Shown: piece by piece, positions 29,353 through 38,369 of the stretch
How positions within the stretch are numbered: the stretch's first letter is position 1
Layout: the number at the start of each line of letters is the position of its first letter
DNA from: Gammaproteobacteria bacterium
GTDB lineage: Bacteria; Pseudomonadota; Gammaproteobacteria; Acidiferrobacterales; Acidiferrobacteraceae
Direction of reading: 5' to 3'
Length of the DNA: 62,652 nucleotides
NCBI GenBank assembly: GCA_028064935.1
Contig: JAPTWT010000278.1
Coordinates: 1 to 62,652 of the forward strand
Made by a program: the position numbers and the translations under genes
Notes under the pieces: generated by a model
Database searches by the model: none
Told to the model about the DNA's origin: nothing
Seen by the model: the letters and a program-made list of their open reading frames with translations, nothing else

Positions 29353-29831
29353 GGGTATGGGAAACGCCGGCGGGCCGCGGGATCTGCGAGGCTCAGCCCG
29401 ACCACTGCGTTCTCGTCCTCCTTTGAAGATGGGAGATAGGATTCATGTTTCCTTCACGAGGCTTGCGGCCCGCGGCGCATGGCGTTGAAGGCGGTCCGGC
29501 GGCGACTTTCGACCAGGCCTGGAGCCGTAGGCGCCAGTATAACCGAATGTCCGGATTGCCATGGGATCACGTATCCGGGTTTTGCGTCCCGCCGAGGCCG
29601 CCCGCAGTCCTGGTCGGCATCGTCGGCAGGTGGGGTATGGGTCGACGGGACCGCGTCGTCGCGACCCGCCCCGGTCCCACGCCGAGGCGCCGTTCGGATG
29701 CCCGCGGGGGGCCGCCGAGCGCATGGCGAGCGGATACCGACATGGTGCATTCGTGATCTTGGTGCCGGGGTCCCTCTCAGCACGACGGCCGGTCTTGTCT
29801 GCGGCCCGGGGAGTCGGTATCGTCGCCTTGT
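29353..29831. other. intergenic region without recognisable gene
   Basis: This gap separates the divergent aspartase and inositol-phosphatase genes. Open frames occur on both strands but are arginine- and proline-rich, as GC-rich noncoding DNA is, and none resembles a family. A minus-strand TATACT near 29538 could be a -10 for aspA, but no good -35 goes with it. No tRNA-like or hairpin/T-tract structure was seen. Confidence 0.5.
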
Positions 29832-30647
29832 ATGAGACCTGTCTTTCAGCCGCGGATCGGCGAGGCCGATAGCCGCCGCTTCCTGCGTTTTGCGTTTTCG
29901 CTCGCCGATCTGGCGCGGCGGCTCCTGGCCGAGACCCCCATCGGGGAAGCGGATATTGCCGTCAAGGCCGATGGCTCCTATGTGAGTGTGGCCGATCAGC
30001 GCATCGAGGCGGCCTGGCGGGAGGCCATTGCCGGACAGTTTGGTGATCACGATCTCGTGGGCGAGGAGTATCCGGCGGAGGGTCGAGGCAGCGCCTGGGA
30101 GTGGGTCCTCGATCCGATCGATGGGACCGATAATTTCGTGCATGGCATGGCGACCTTTGGCACCCTGGTGGCCTTGCGCCACGAGGGTGTTCCGGTGCTC
30201 GGGGTCATAGACCACCCGCGGCTCGACCTGCGGGTGAGCGCCGCCCATGGACTCGGGGCCTCGTGCAATGGGCGCGACGTGCGCGTCGCCGACCGCCAGG
30301 AATCGGGGACACCGATAGTCATCGCAACGGCCCCCGAGAATTTCACCAAGGGCGGTCGTCCGGAACTCTTTGGCCGATTGGCGGCAGCCCACCCGAACCT
30401 GCGCGTTTACCGGGACTGTTATGCCCATAGCGTGGTTTTGCAAGGTCAGGGGGCGGTGGCCGTCGACTGGCATGCGCAGCTCTGGGATGTATGCGCGGCG
30501 TGGGCGATCGCGCGCGAGGCGGGTGCGGCGTTCGAGCGCCTGGATGGGCCGCCGGGGCGTTATCGGGTCGTTTTCGGGCGGCCCGCGGCGGTGGCGGCGG
30601 TCACGGATCTGCTGGGGATCGCGCGGGAGGGGGAGGAGGAGGGATGA
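29832..30647 (+). CDS. inositol monophosphatase family protein (HisN/SuhB-like)
   Basis: The 271-residue enzyme has the metal-binding motifs GEEYPAEG, WVLDPIDGTDNFVHG and the C-terminal WDVCAAWAIAREAG. These define the Mg-dependent IMPase superfamily, which includes inositol phosphatases, histidinol-phosphatase HisN and CysQ. The DPIDGTDNF motif and the moderate length suit HisN or an IMPase; no histidine genes are nearby. It overlaps the next gene by 4 bases. Confidence 0.87.
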   Translation: MRPVFQPRIGEADSRRFLRFAFSLADLARRLLAETPIGEADIAVKADGSYVSVADQRIEAAWREAIAGQFGDHDLVGEEYPAEGRGSAWEWVLDPIDGTDNFVHGMATFGTLVALRHEGVPVLGVIDHPRLDLRVSAAHGLGASCNGRDVRVADRQESGTPIVIATAPENFTKGGRPELFGRLAAAHPNLRVYRDCYAHSVVLQGQGAVAVDWHAQLWDVCAAWAIAREAGAAFERLDGPPGRYRVVFGRPAAVAAVTDLLGIAREGEEEG

Positions 30648-31312
30648 AGGCCGAATTTTGGCATACGCGTTGGCATGAGAATCGCATTGGTTTCCATCAG
30701 GCCGAGATCAACCGTTTCCTGCGCCGGCATATCGACGCCCTGGGCCCCAAGGGCCCGGTGTTCGTGCCGCTGTGTGGCAAAAGCCGCGACATGAGCTGGC
30801 TTTTCGAACAGGGGCGCGAGGTCATAGGGATCGAGATCAGCCCGCTCGCCGTCGAGGCATTTTATCGGGAACAGAAGATCCCCGTGGATCGGGTCGGCCG
30901 CGGCGAGTTCCTGGAGTACCAGGCGACCGGTGTCACCATCCTGCTCGGCGATTACTTCCGGTTGACCGCGGAACTGCTCGGGCCGGTGGCGGCCGTCTAT
31001 GATCGCGCCGCCCTGATCGCCATGCCGCCGGCCACGCGACGCGCCTATGCCGAGCATATGGCCCGCCTGCTGGCCCCGGGGACGCCGGTCCTGCTGATCG
31101 CCCCCTTTTCCCTGAAAGATCCGCAAAGCGGCCCGCCGTTTGCGGTATCGTCATCGGAAATCCAGGAGATCTTCGCCGATCATTTCACGGTGGAAGTCCT
31201 GGAATGCGAACGCAAAACTGCGGAGGAGGATCCGCGACTCGCCGAGCAGGGTCTGGCGTGGCGCGAGGAGGGCGTGTACCGGCTGTGCCGGCGGGCAGGG
31301 CGCGAGGCGTAG
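30644..31312 (+). CDS. tpm: thiopurine S-methyltransferase
   Basis: The 222-residue SAM-dependent methyltransferase matches bacterial TPMT: FWHTRWHENRIGFHQAEIN at the start, VPLCGKSRDMSWL as SAM site, then GIEISPLAVEAF and YDRAALIAMPPATRR. Bacterial members methylate thiopurines, and some also selenium or tellurium oxyanions. ATG overlaps the stop of the phosphatase gene. Confidence 0.93.
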   Translation: MKAEFWHTRWHENRIGFHQAEINRFLRRHIDALGPKGPVFVPLCGKSRDMSWLFEQGREVIGIEISPLAVEAFYREQKIPVDRVGRGEFLEYQATGVTILLGDYFRLTAELLGPVAAVYDRAALIAMPPATRRAYAEHMARLLAPGTPVLLIAPFSLKDPQSGPPFAVSSSEIQEIFADHFTVEVLECERKTAEEDPRLAEQGLAWREEGVYRLCRRAGREA

Positions 31313-31367
31313 GCGCGCGCCTTCCGGCGGTTGGGCGCGACCGGCGGCAGACGAGGGGGACGGGGTC

Positions 31368-32282
31368 ATGGATCCATTGGTGAACATCGAGGGCGAGTGC
31401 TTCGATGCTGTTTTTGGTGAGGCCGTCAGGGACCGGGCGCTGCGCGCCCTGGAGGGGGGGCGGGTCTTGTTCTTTCCGCGTCTCACCTTCCCGCTCGGTG
31501 CTGATGAGCGGTCCTTCCTGGATCCCCGTTGTTCGGATGGTCGCGCCAAGAACATCAGTTATGACGTGTCATCGGGTAGTCTGAAAGGGACGGCCCTGGC
31601 AGGTCATGAACGGGAACGCTTGCGTGACATGGTGGCGCGGTATGCGCAGAGCGCGCGCACGCTGGTGGAGGGCCTGCTGCCGGGTTACACGCCGCATCTG
31701 CGCCTGGGGCGCACCAGTTACCGCCCGGTCGAGGCCAAAGAGCGACCCTCCTCCTATCGCAAGGACGACAGCCGCCTGCATGTGGACGCCTTTCCCTCGC
31801 GTCCGAACGGGGGCCAGCGCATATTACGGGTCTTTAGCAACGTCAATCCCGACGGTCGCGGTCGAGTGTGGCGTCTGGGTGAGCCCTTCGAGACCTGCGC
31901 CCGGCGTTTTTTGCCAGCGATACGTCCGCCGCTGCCGGGGCAGCGCTGGCTATTGGCCGCATGCGGGCTTACCACCGGCTACCGCTCGGCCTACGATCAT
32001 TACATGCTGGCCTTGCATAATGCCATGAAGGGCGACGACTATTTTCAGCGTCACTGTCCCCAATACGAGGTCACGTTCCCGGCCGGGACCACCTGGGTGG
32101 TCTTTACCGATCAGGTCCCCCATGCGGCGATGGCCGGCCAGTATCTGTTCGAGCAGACCTTTCATCTGCCCGTGCAGGGCCTGAACGAGCCGGCGCACGC
32201 GCCGCTGTCGGTGCTGGAGCGGCTCCTCAAGCGGCCGCTGGTCGCGACCCGAGATCAAAACCGCTCGATCCGGGCCTCGTAG
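31368..32282 (+). CDS. Kdo hydroxylase (KdoO family)
   Basis: The 304-residue protein matches the Kdo-hydroxylase family, Fe(II)/2-oxoglutarate/O2-dependent enzymes that add a hydroxyl to Kdo in lipopolysaccharide. Candidate iron ligands are in SRLHVDAFPSRPNGGQRILRVF (H-x-D) and DQVPHAAMAG (distal His). KSRCSDGRAKNISYD-like text near residue 60 and YDHYMLALHNAMKGDDYFQ are also typical. Its 3' end overlaps the convergent hypothetical gene by 28 bases. The hydroxylated inner core may strengthen the envelope in acid. Confidence 0.82.
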   Translation: MDPLVNIEGECFDAVFGEAVRDRALRALEGGRVLFFPRLTFPLGADERSFLDPRCSDGRAKNISYDVSSGSLKGTALAGHERERLRDMVARYAQSARTLVEGLLPGYTPHLRLGRTSYRPVEAKERPSSYRKDDSRLHVDAFPSRPNGGQRILRVFSNVNPDGRGRVWRLGEPFETCARRFLPAIRPPLPGQRWLLAACGLTTGYRSAYDHYMLALHNAMKGDDYFQRHCPQYEVTFPAGTTWVVFTDQVPHAAMAGQYLFEQTFHLPVQGLNEPAHAPLSVLERLLKRPLVATRDQNRSIRAS

Positions 32283-32572
32283 GGGTAGAGCAGCAGGCGA
32301 TAGAGGGTGTCGCCGAACTGCACATGGGTGGCCTCCGGTCGACCGATGACCAAGGTCTGGCCGCCGCGTGCCGAGAGCGCCGCCATCCCGAATCGCCGTG
32401 CCGCGATCAGCCCATTCAGGACCTCGACCAAGTCCTCGCGCGCCACCGAACAGGTGTTGTCTACGATCCGGCACGCGTGTCCGTTATGAGTCCGCCCCTC
32501 GATGATGACGGCATCAGGCCGCAATGACTCCGGTCCCGGGCAGCGGGCCTGTGGATCAATATAATCGTCCAT
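32255..32572 (-). CDS. hypothetical protein
   Basis: This 105-residue frame starts at the ATG giving MDDYIDPQARCPG; an ATG at 32617 would add 15 residues and neither has a convincing ribosome site. I do not recognise the family. It contains two cysteines (CRIVDNTC) and an even mix of charged and hydrophobic residues with strand-like segments (FGMAALSARGGQTLVIGR). It is convergent with the Kdo hydroxylase gene, and the reading looks protein-like rather than arginine-rich shadow. Confidence 0.55.
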   Translation of the reverse strand: MDDYIDPQARCPGPESLRPDAVIIEGRTHNGHACRIVDNTCSVAREDLVEVLNGLIAARRFGMAALSARGGQTLVIGRPEATHVQFGDTLYRLLLYPYEARIERF

Positions 32573-32617
32573 GGCCCATTTTACCGCCGCCAAGGCAGGT
32601 TTTGATACCGTTCCCAT

Positions 32618-33095
32618 GCGCGGCTGAAGGACTCCGTGGATCTGCCAGACCGCGAACGGGACATTGCCATGCGCGATCTTGCGCGAACGGTGGCTCGGCA
32701 AAGCCAGGCGGGATCGGTTTTGCCGGGCTACCGATGAGGCGATCCGGCGCATGGAACAGGCGGTACCGGCGGTGTGTCTTGCTGCGGCACGTCACCATCG
32801 ATTGGACGGCCGCCTACGGCCTCTTGCCTCGTGCGCCGAGACGCTCGCCGGTCCCGTCTCTTTATCGGACATGGTTATCGGGCCACTCACGGGCCCGGCA
32901 TGGGTCTCACCGCGGGCTGCGGGTGCGAGGGTCGCCCACATCTTTATCAAAACACGCGGAAAGTCCCGCCATTCCACATCCGCCGCGAACGGATAGGGCC
33001 CTGTCCCTTCGGGCGCGGGCCCACGCAATGCCGTATCGACCGCCGTCACCATGTTCCGAAGCGATGTCACTTCCTCGCGGGAATGGGCGGGCGCG
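32618..33095. other. intergenic region, no clear gene
   Basis: Frames on both strands cover this stretch, but none has a recognisable domain, a good ribosome site or non-shadow composition. A minus-strand frame ending at 32792 starts near the nifU-like stop and could encode an ~85-residue protein; I cannot support it. Confidence 0.4.
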
Positions 33096-33479
33096 TCAGA
33101 AGGTATTGACGACCGCAGAGACGCCCGGCACGGTACACACCACCTTTTCGACGACATTACGCAGATCCAGCACCGAGTTCGGGCAACCGGCACAGGCGCC
33201 CTTCATCCGCACGCGCACGGTGGTGTCAACGATATCCACGAGCTCGATATCGCCCCCGTCGCGCTGGAGTATCCGGCGCACATCCTCGATGGCGTGCTCG
33301 ACGGCCGCCCGGTCCGGCGGTCCCGCGCCCGCATCCAAGGCCGGTCCTCGCCGTTCGCGAGCCGCGATGGCCTGGGCGCGCGCGATGCGGTACGCCATGT
33401 CCGGATCCGTCCCCTCCAGGGCGTCGAGTTCCTCTTCCGTATAAAATCGAATCGCCTGCGGGTGGTGTTTTTCACTCAT
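33096..33479 (-). CDS. NifU-like C-terminal domain protein
   Basis: The 127-residue protein has a variable N-terminal third and a NifU C-terminal domain (AVEHAIEDVRRILQRDGGDIELVDI, then RMKGACAGCPNSVLDLRNVVEKVV). The CAGC cysteines can hold a transient Fe-S cluster as scaffold or carrier. The start at 33479 avoids a longer frame without support. It is divergent from the small membrane protein gene. Confidence 0.87.
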   Translation of the reverse strand: MSEKHHPQAIRFYTEEELDALEGTDPDMAYRIARAQAIAARERRGPALDAGAGPPDRAAVEHAIEDVRRILQRDGGDIELVDIVDTTVRVRMKGACAGCPNSVLDLRNVVEKVVCTVPGVSAVVNTF

Positions 33480-33592
33480 AGGGCATCTGTGTCTCGTCGG
33501 GCCGGTCCCCGCCACGTCTTTCCAGGAAGGCCGATTGACCCCGCTTGCGTCGCCCCCTAAGGTGGGCTGCAGGTCACGCAGAGGGAGCGGCC

Positions 33593-33739
33593 ATGTTATG
33601 GACCATCTTCGTCATTTTACTCGTATTGTGGCTCGTAGGCATTGTGAGTTCGCGCACGATGGGTGGTTTCATTCATATTTTGCTGGTGCTTGCCCTGGTG
33701 CTTTTGATCGTCAATCTGGTTCAAGGCCACGCCATATGA
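33593..33739 (+). CDS. small lmo0937-type membrane protein
   Basis: This 48-residue frame is almost entirely two hydrophobic helices (WTIFVILLVLWLVGIVSS and HILLVLALVLLIVNLVQG). It matches the lmo0937/DUF5670 family of tiny membrane proteins, often stress-linked and of unknown function. GAGGGAG lies 7 bases before the ATG. It is alone on its strand before the ACP gene. Confidence 0.75.
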   Translation: MLWTIFVILLVLWLVGIVSSRTMGGFIHILLVLALVLLIVNLVQGHAI

Positions 33740-33864
33740 GTGGGATTGACAGGCGCGGGGCGCCCTCCTAGAGTGGCCGCACCCCGAACCGGCAACACTT
33801 GGGATCGAGACTTGGTGCGCCACGGGCGCGTTCAGGGACAAGAATCGTGGTAAGGAGTCGCTTT

Positions 33865-34128
33865 ATGTCGGATATCAGCGATATACGCAAGGATGTGATG
33901 ACGATCGTCGAGACCAGCGGGAAGCTGGCGCGGCCGATCCCGCCCGACAAGGATCTCTATAGTGACCTTGGCGTGGAGTCGGTCAATGCGATCAGTATCT
34001 TGCTGGCGCTCGAGGGCCGCTTTGGCACGACCATAGACGATACCCGGTTTATCGAGGCCCGTACCGTAAACAGTCTCGTCGATCTCGTGGCCGAGGCCAA
34101 GCTCGCGCCCGGTGCACGCGTGGCTTAA
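33865..34128 (+). CDS. stand-alone acyl carrier protein
   Basis: The 87-residue protein has the ACP fold pattern and the phosphopantetheine site DLGVESVNAI, with Ser39 as attachment residue in place of the usual DSL. A regular ACP has ~78 residues. No fatty-acid or polyketide genes are adjacent, so this is an accessory ACP rather than the housekeeping AcpP. AAGGAG lies 7 bases before the ATG. Confidence 0.83.
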   Translation: MSDISDIRKDVMTIVETSGKLARPIPPDKDLYSDLGVESVNAISILLALEGRFGTTIDDTRFIEARTVNSLVDLVAEAKLAPGARVA

Positions 34129-34280
34129 AGCCGCGTCCGCGTAGCCGTCCGCCATGGGCGCCCCGCGCGTGCCGTCATTTGACTTTGGGGATTTTCGTTC
34201 TAAGGTCAAAGGATGGTCATGCGGGGGAGCAAGGCCTTGATTTGCGGCCGTTAAATCCCCGCCGATAACTTGAGGTGAGC

Positions 34281-35549
34281 GTGAGTGCGACTACGGCGGT
34301 GGTGACGGCGCGCAACGGTGGTCGAGTGCTTGTGGTGGACGATTCCGCGGTCATCCGCCAAGCCATCAGCAAGATGCTGAAGGTGGACTTCGATGTCGCG
34401 GTGGCGGCCGACGGCGAGGCCGGCTGGGAGACGCTTTTGCAGGCCCCCGACGTGGGTGTATTGATCACCGACATCGAGATGCCGCGGCTTGACGGCTATG
34501 CCTTCATATGTCGCGTACGGGCCAGCGATGACGCGCGCATCCGCGAGCTCCCGATCATCGTGATCACCGGCGCAGACGACGACGAGACCAAGACCCGCGC
34601 GTTCGCCTGCGGGGCTACGGACTTCATTACAAAGCCCCTGAATCTCGCTCAGCTTCAGGCCTGCACGCAGGCCTATATGCGTTTCGAACAGCCGGTTCCC
34701 GAGGAGGCCTCCCCTTATGAGGGGCTGCTTGGCCGGGACGCCTTCCATGAGCGGGGGGAGGCGCTGTTGCGCGAGGCCAGCGCGCAGCGCCCGGTGACAT
34801 TGTTGCTCGCGGCCCTCGATCGGGTGCGTATCCTGTATCGCGAATACGGGGACGAACAGATGGAGGCGGTAGTAGGGCATGTCGCCACCGTGCTGCGTGA
34901 TGAGGCGGGGGCCGATGTGACGGCGATGGCGCGGCTTGGCGGGGCCGAATTCGGCATACTCATGGGGGGCACATCCAAGGGTCGAGGGCTCGTTTTGGCA
35001 CAGCGCCTGGTGGGGGCGTTTGCGCATCGCCCGATCCATGACGGCAAGACCCTCAGTATCAGCGTAGGGGTGGCGTCGTCGGAAGAGGGCGCAGCGGGCT
35101 GTGAGGCACTCCGCCAGATGGCCGAGGAGCGACTGAAGCGCGCCGTGGCCCTGGGAGGCAACCGGGCGAGCGGCTCGGCCTTGAGCGATACGCTCGGCGG
35201 GGCCGAGGAGTTGGTCCTGGACGGCATTATCGTGCCCGGCCCGCCGGCGGAGTCCGGGGGTGATGCTGGCCCTGAGGTCTTGTTCGAACCCGAATTCATG
35301 CCCGAGCCGGTCGTCCCGCCGGCATTTTCCGTTCCCGGGCCGGCCACCCGTCCGGTCGCGATGATGGGACTCGACCGCGCCGTGTGTTATCTCCGGGACG
35401 GACGGGGGGCGGAGCTCGAGCCGTTTCTGGATCTGCTGACATCGGAGGTCGTGGTGTTGCTCGAGTTCCTGAACGCGCGTCGCGGGCTGGGCCTGAATCC
35501 CGTCATCGCCGCCTTGCGTCAGTCGGTGCCTGCGGATCCGGGCGTTTAA
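34281..35549 (+). CDS. response regulator with degenerate GGDEF domain
   Basis: The 422-residue protein starts at GTG 34281, which is better spaced from GAGG than the GTG at 34275. A receiver domain occupies ~13-130, with VVDDS, phospho-acceptor in LITDIEMPRLDGYAF and a conserved Lys in ITKPL. A GGDEF-like domain (~150-300) follows, in which the catalytic motif reads GGAEF (Ala222). It is probably unable to make c-di-GMP and may instead bind or signal. A proline-rich linker and a helical tail (~360-422) match nothing I know. No histidine kinase is adjacent. Confidence 0.83.
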   Translation: MSATTAVVTARNGGRVLVVDDSAVIRQAISKMLKVDFDVAVAADGEAGWETLLQAPDVGVLITDIEMPRLDGYAFICRVRASDDARIRELPIIVITGADDDETKTRAFACGATDFITKPLNLAQLQACTQAYMRFEQPVPEEASPYEGLLGRDAFHERGEALLREASAQRPVTLLLAALDRVRILYREYGDEQMEAVVGHVATVLRDEAGADVTAMARLGGAEFGILMGGTSKGRGLVLAQRLVGAFAHRPIHDGKTLSISVGVASSEEGAAGCEALRQMAEERLKRAVALGGNRASGSALSDTLGGAEELVLDGIIVPGPPAESGGDAGPEVLFEPEFMPEPVVPPAFSVPGPATRPVAMMGLDRAVCYLRDGRGAELEPFLDLLTSEVVVLLEFLNARRGLGLNPVIAALRQSVPADPGV

Positions 35550-35862
35550 GCGCGACCGCGGTGATGCCCGCCAAGGCCGGGAACCGCCGGCGTCAGGCAT
35601 GATCGATCCGCAGGCCGGCGGTGGACGGGAACCTGTGGCATGGTTACAGGTCCCACCAGAAAAGACGGGTAGAGGCGCCATTGGAAAGTCGGCAGGGAGA
35701 TCGCGGGTCCCGGTGCATTCCCGCCGGGGCCGGAGGCAGTCCTTCTCCGAGGCGCCCGGGCGGCGTGCCGCCCCGGGTATGCAAGAGGCGTAGGGCGGCG
35801 GGCTGCGCCGTACCGGCGGCGGCCGGCGGTTGCGGGCCGATGTGGCGTGATGTCCGTCCGGC
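35550..35862. other. intergenic region, nothing recognised
   Basis: The gap between the response regulator and the DUF481 gene contains only short shadow frames. No clear promoter or terminator stands out. Confidence 0.5.
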
Positions 35863-36627
35863 ATGAGGGCGTGTCTTGACTATCCGCGGCTTGCGATGGT
35901 CGCCGTCCTGGCATTGCTGTCTGCGACCGGATGCGCGCACGCGGCGGCCAAGGCCCTCCCGAAGGCCGGATGGCATGGGGAGTTCGGGGCCGGCCTGTCG
36001 TCGTCTTCGGGGGTTGCGCTCACCACCAGTCTGAACTCCACCGATCGGCTTCGCGACACCGTCGGCCTTTGGAGCTACGGCGGAAACCTAAGCTACAATT
36101 ACTTTTCCTACAATGGCGTGGCGGATGTGAACCGTCTCGTTACCACGCTTAACGTGCGGCGCAGTTTCAAGTCGGCGCCGGTGAGTTTCGTTGTCGGTAG
36201 TGTCCGCTATGACCATAATCTCTTCGATGGCTACGATCATTATTTCGTGGAAATGGTGAATGCCGGCCGGACGGTCGTTGCCACCCACACCATGCATCTC
36301 AATCTCGAAGCCGGCGGGGGCGCCCGGCAGAACTACTATCCCGTGGGGCGCCCCGCGCAAGATGAACCGGTCGGTGACGTGGCGATGAACTATGTGTGGC
36401 ATCTGCGGCGAGGGACACGCTTCAGTGAACGCCTGAGCGTCATGGGGGCGCGTAGCGGGACGCTCGTCACATCGACCAGCGGGGTGACGACCACGCTCAT
36501 ATTCCACTTGGCACTCAAATTCTCGGAAGAGGTCATCCATTATACGAGCCTGCCGTCCACGGCCCTCGTCCACTACGCCACCACCACGACCTTCACCACG
36601 CTGAATCTCATCTACCATATCGGTTAG
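35863..36627 (+). CDS. outer-membrane beta-barrel protein, DUF481-like (YdiY type)
   Basis: The 254-residue protein has an N-terminal signal peptide ending near AHAAAK, with a lipobox-like SATGC upstream (L-x-x-C is not clean). The rest alternates hydrophobic and polar residues as amphipathic strands (GWHGEFGAGLSSSSG, LSYNYFSYNG, LNLIYHIG). This fits the DUF481 family of salt-stress-linked outer-membrane proteins. It is convergent with the MFS gene. Confidence 0.75.
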   Translation: MRACLDYPRLAMVAVLALLSATGCAHAAAKALPKAGWHGEFGAGLSSSSGVALTTSLNSTDRLRDTVGLWSYGGNLSYNYFSYNGVADVNRLVTTLNVRRSFKSAPVSFVVGSVRYDHNLFDGYDHYFVEMVNAGRTVVATHTMHLNLEAGGGARQNYYPVGRPAQDEPVGDVAMNYVWHLRRGTRFSERLSVMGARSGTLVTSTSGVTTTLIFHLALKFSEEVIHYTSLPSTALVHYATTTTFTTLNLIYHIG

Positions 36628-36756
36628 CGGTCGCCGGGCGGCCATAGGCCCTGAAGGGTGCATGCCCGGGGCCGCCTATCATGGCCCGCCCGGGCCGTGC
36701 GGCCGGTCGGGACTATGGGGTCTGGACGGGCCTTGTCCCATGGCCCCGCGGGCGCA

Positions 36757-38010
36757 TCAGGCGCGCACGCGGTCGTGGGTTTCGCGGACGGCGATGGCGA
36801 TCCACAGGCCTGATCCGGCCACCAGCGCTGCCGTCAACCAGATGGCCGGTTGTGCCTGCCGGGTCTGCGCGGCGACCAGCCCCAGCACGATGCCGCCTAT
36901 CGCATAGCCGGTATCGCGCCAGTACCGGTAGACGCCGAGGATACGCCCCCGTTCCAGCGGGGGCGCCCGATCCGACATGGCGGCAATGAGGTTTGGGTAT
37001 AACAGCGCCATACCCATACCCATGACCACCGCGGCCGCGAGCCAGTCGCGGAATGAACGCTCGACCGCCACCCCGACCAACGCCAACGCCAACAGCATGA
37101 AGCCCGTCACCACCGGCACCTTGCGCCCGATGCGGTCCGCCAGATGTCCGGTGGCAAGCTGCGAGAGGCCCCAGACCATGGCATAGAGCCCGGTGATCCA
37201 GCCGATCCGCACCAGGCCCAGGCCGTGGGTCCGGAAAAAGACCGGCAGCAACACCCATACCAGGGTGTCGGCGATCTTATTGGCGACCCCGCCCTGGCAA
37301 ATGGCGCGGTAGGTCGGGTCCCTGAAGGAGACGCGTTTAAAGCCATCCCATAGCGACGGACTCGGGGTGCTGGCATCACCGGCGGCCTGGTGGGCGTGTT
37401 CGGCGCGCACCCACAGGATCGTATCCTCGACGCGCGTGAGCACCAGCAGGGCGCAGGCGATAGTTGTGAGACCAAAGACGAAAAGCGTAAGCCGTGGCCC
37501 GTAGGAGAGGGCGGCATAGCCGGTGCCGAGCCCGGCCATGCCCACGGCAATGTAGCCGAGCGCCTCATTGATGCCGACCGCAAGCCCGCGCTCGTTGCTG
37601 GCGGCGAGATCGATCTGGCTCGTGACCGTCATCGTCCAGGTAAAGGCCTGATTGATACCAAGGAAGATGTTGGCGGCAATGATCCACCACCAGTTCGGCG
37701 CAAGGGCGATCAAAAGCGGAATCGGGACCCCGGCAAGCCATCCATAGAGCAGCACGCGCTTGCGCCCCAGGCGGTCGGAAAGATCGCCCGCCACGAAGTT
37801 CAAGGCGCCTTTCACGAGACCAAAGGAGATGACAAACGATGCCAGAAAGAAGAAGGCGTGGGGTCGCACGCCGAAATCGCGGCTCATGGTCGGCAGCACG
37901 GTCCGTTCCATGCCCATGATGAGTCCCACGAAAAACACCTGGATGGTCTGGAGACTGAACTGGCCGATATTGATGGCGATGCCGCGCCTTGCGTGCGCGC
38001 CAGCATTCAT
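36757..38010 (-). CDS. MFS transporter of the persulfide operon
   Basis: The 417-residue protein has about twelve membrane segments and MFS loop motifs (DLSDRLGRKRVLLYGW after helix 2, DRIGRKVPVV after helix 8). The ATG at 38010 overlaps the ArsR stop by 4 bases, which decides it over the longer frame. Being third in an operon with persulfide dioxygenase and ArsR genes, it may export a sulfur oxyanion or other toxic product. The substrate is unproven. Confidence 0.85.
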   Translation of the reverse strand: MNAGAHARRGIAINIGQFSLQTIQVFFVGLIMGMERTVLPTMSRDFGVRPHAFFFLASFVISFGLVKGALNFVAGDLSDRLGRKRVLLYGWLAGVPIPLLIALAPNWWWIIAANIFLGINQAFTWTMTVTSQIDLAASNERGLAVGINEALGYIAVGMAGLGTGYAALSYGPRLTLFVFGLTTIACALLVLTRVEDTILWVRAEHAHQAAGDASTPSPSLWDGFKRVSFRDPTYRAICQGGVANKIADTLVWVLLPVFFRTHGLGLVRIGWITGLYAMVWGLSQLATGHLADRIGRKVPVVTGFMLLALALVGVAVERSFRDWLAAAVVMGMGMALLYPNLIAAMSDRAPPLERGRILGVYRYWRDTGYAIGGIVLGLVAAQTRQAQPAIWLTAALVAGSGLWIAIAVRETHDRVRA

Positions 38011-38369
38011 GGATGCGATTTGCCGCGCACCGGGGCCTTTGCGCGCGCGAGTTCGGCACGGTGCCGGGACGAAAGTTCCATGCGATCGAGAATGAGGTGA
38101 CGGATCTGTTCGCAGGTATCCAGCACCCCCGGGTCGGTCAGCCGATAATGGCAGAAGGTCCCGCGCTTCTCGCAATGGATGAGCCCCCGGGCCTTCAGGA
38201 TGCCGACATGCTGGGAGACATTGGCCTTGGAGAGGCCGGTTTTTTCGACAAGTTCGCCGGCGGTGTGTTCGCCGTGGCCCAGGATATGGACGATTTCCAG
38301 GCGCTTGGGGTGCGCAAGCGCCGCGAAGATTTCGGCGAAGAGCGTAAACCGGATATCCCCGTCGGTCAC
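38007..38369 (-). CDS. ArsR-family transcriptional regulator
   Basis: The 120-residue winged-helix protein has the HTH (AGELVEKTGLSKANVSQHVGILKARGLI) and wing (CEKRGTFCHYRL) of ArsR/SmtB regulators. Cysteines are few: one in the wing pair region (HCEKRGTFCHY) and one in DTCEQ. This could suit a thiol/persulfide sensor such as BigR/SqrR/YgaV, which also pair with persulfide dioxygenases. It overlaps both neighbours by 4 bases. A palindrome upstream of the operon is its likely operator. Confidence 0.88.
   Translation of the reverse strand: MTDGDIRFTLFAEIFAALAHPKRLEIVHILGHGEHTAGELVEKTGLSKANVSQHVGILKARGLIHCEKRGTFCHYRLTDPGVLDTCEQIRHLILDRMELSSRHRAELARAKAPVRGKSHP

Noticed and set aside
29479..29835. 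Plus-strand frame with a CPDCHG zinc-ribbon-like motif
   Set aside because: A single C-x2-C in an otherwise low-complexity frame; the rest resembles noncoding GC-rich DNA.
32524..33444. 306-codon plus-strand frame
   Set aside because: Runs opposite the NifU-like gene, shows low-complexity Ser/Arg content, no ribosome site and no family.
34251..35864. 537-codon minus-strand frame opposite the response regulator
   Set aside because: Composition is Arg/Pro/His-rich, no domain; the plus-strand gene has clear receiver motifs.
36641..36685. Imperfect inverted repeat GCCATAGGC / GCCTATCATGGC between convergent genes as a bidirectional terminator
   Set aside because: Bulged stem with a long loop and no T-tract; not convincing enough to annotate.
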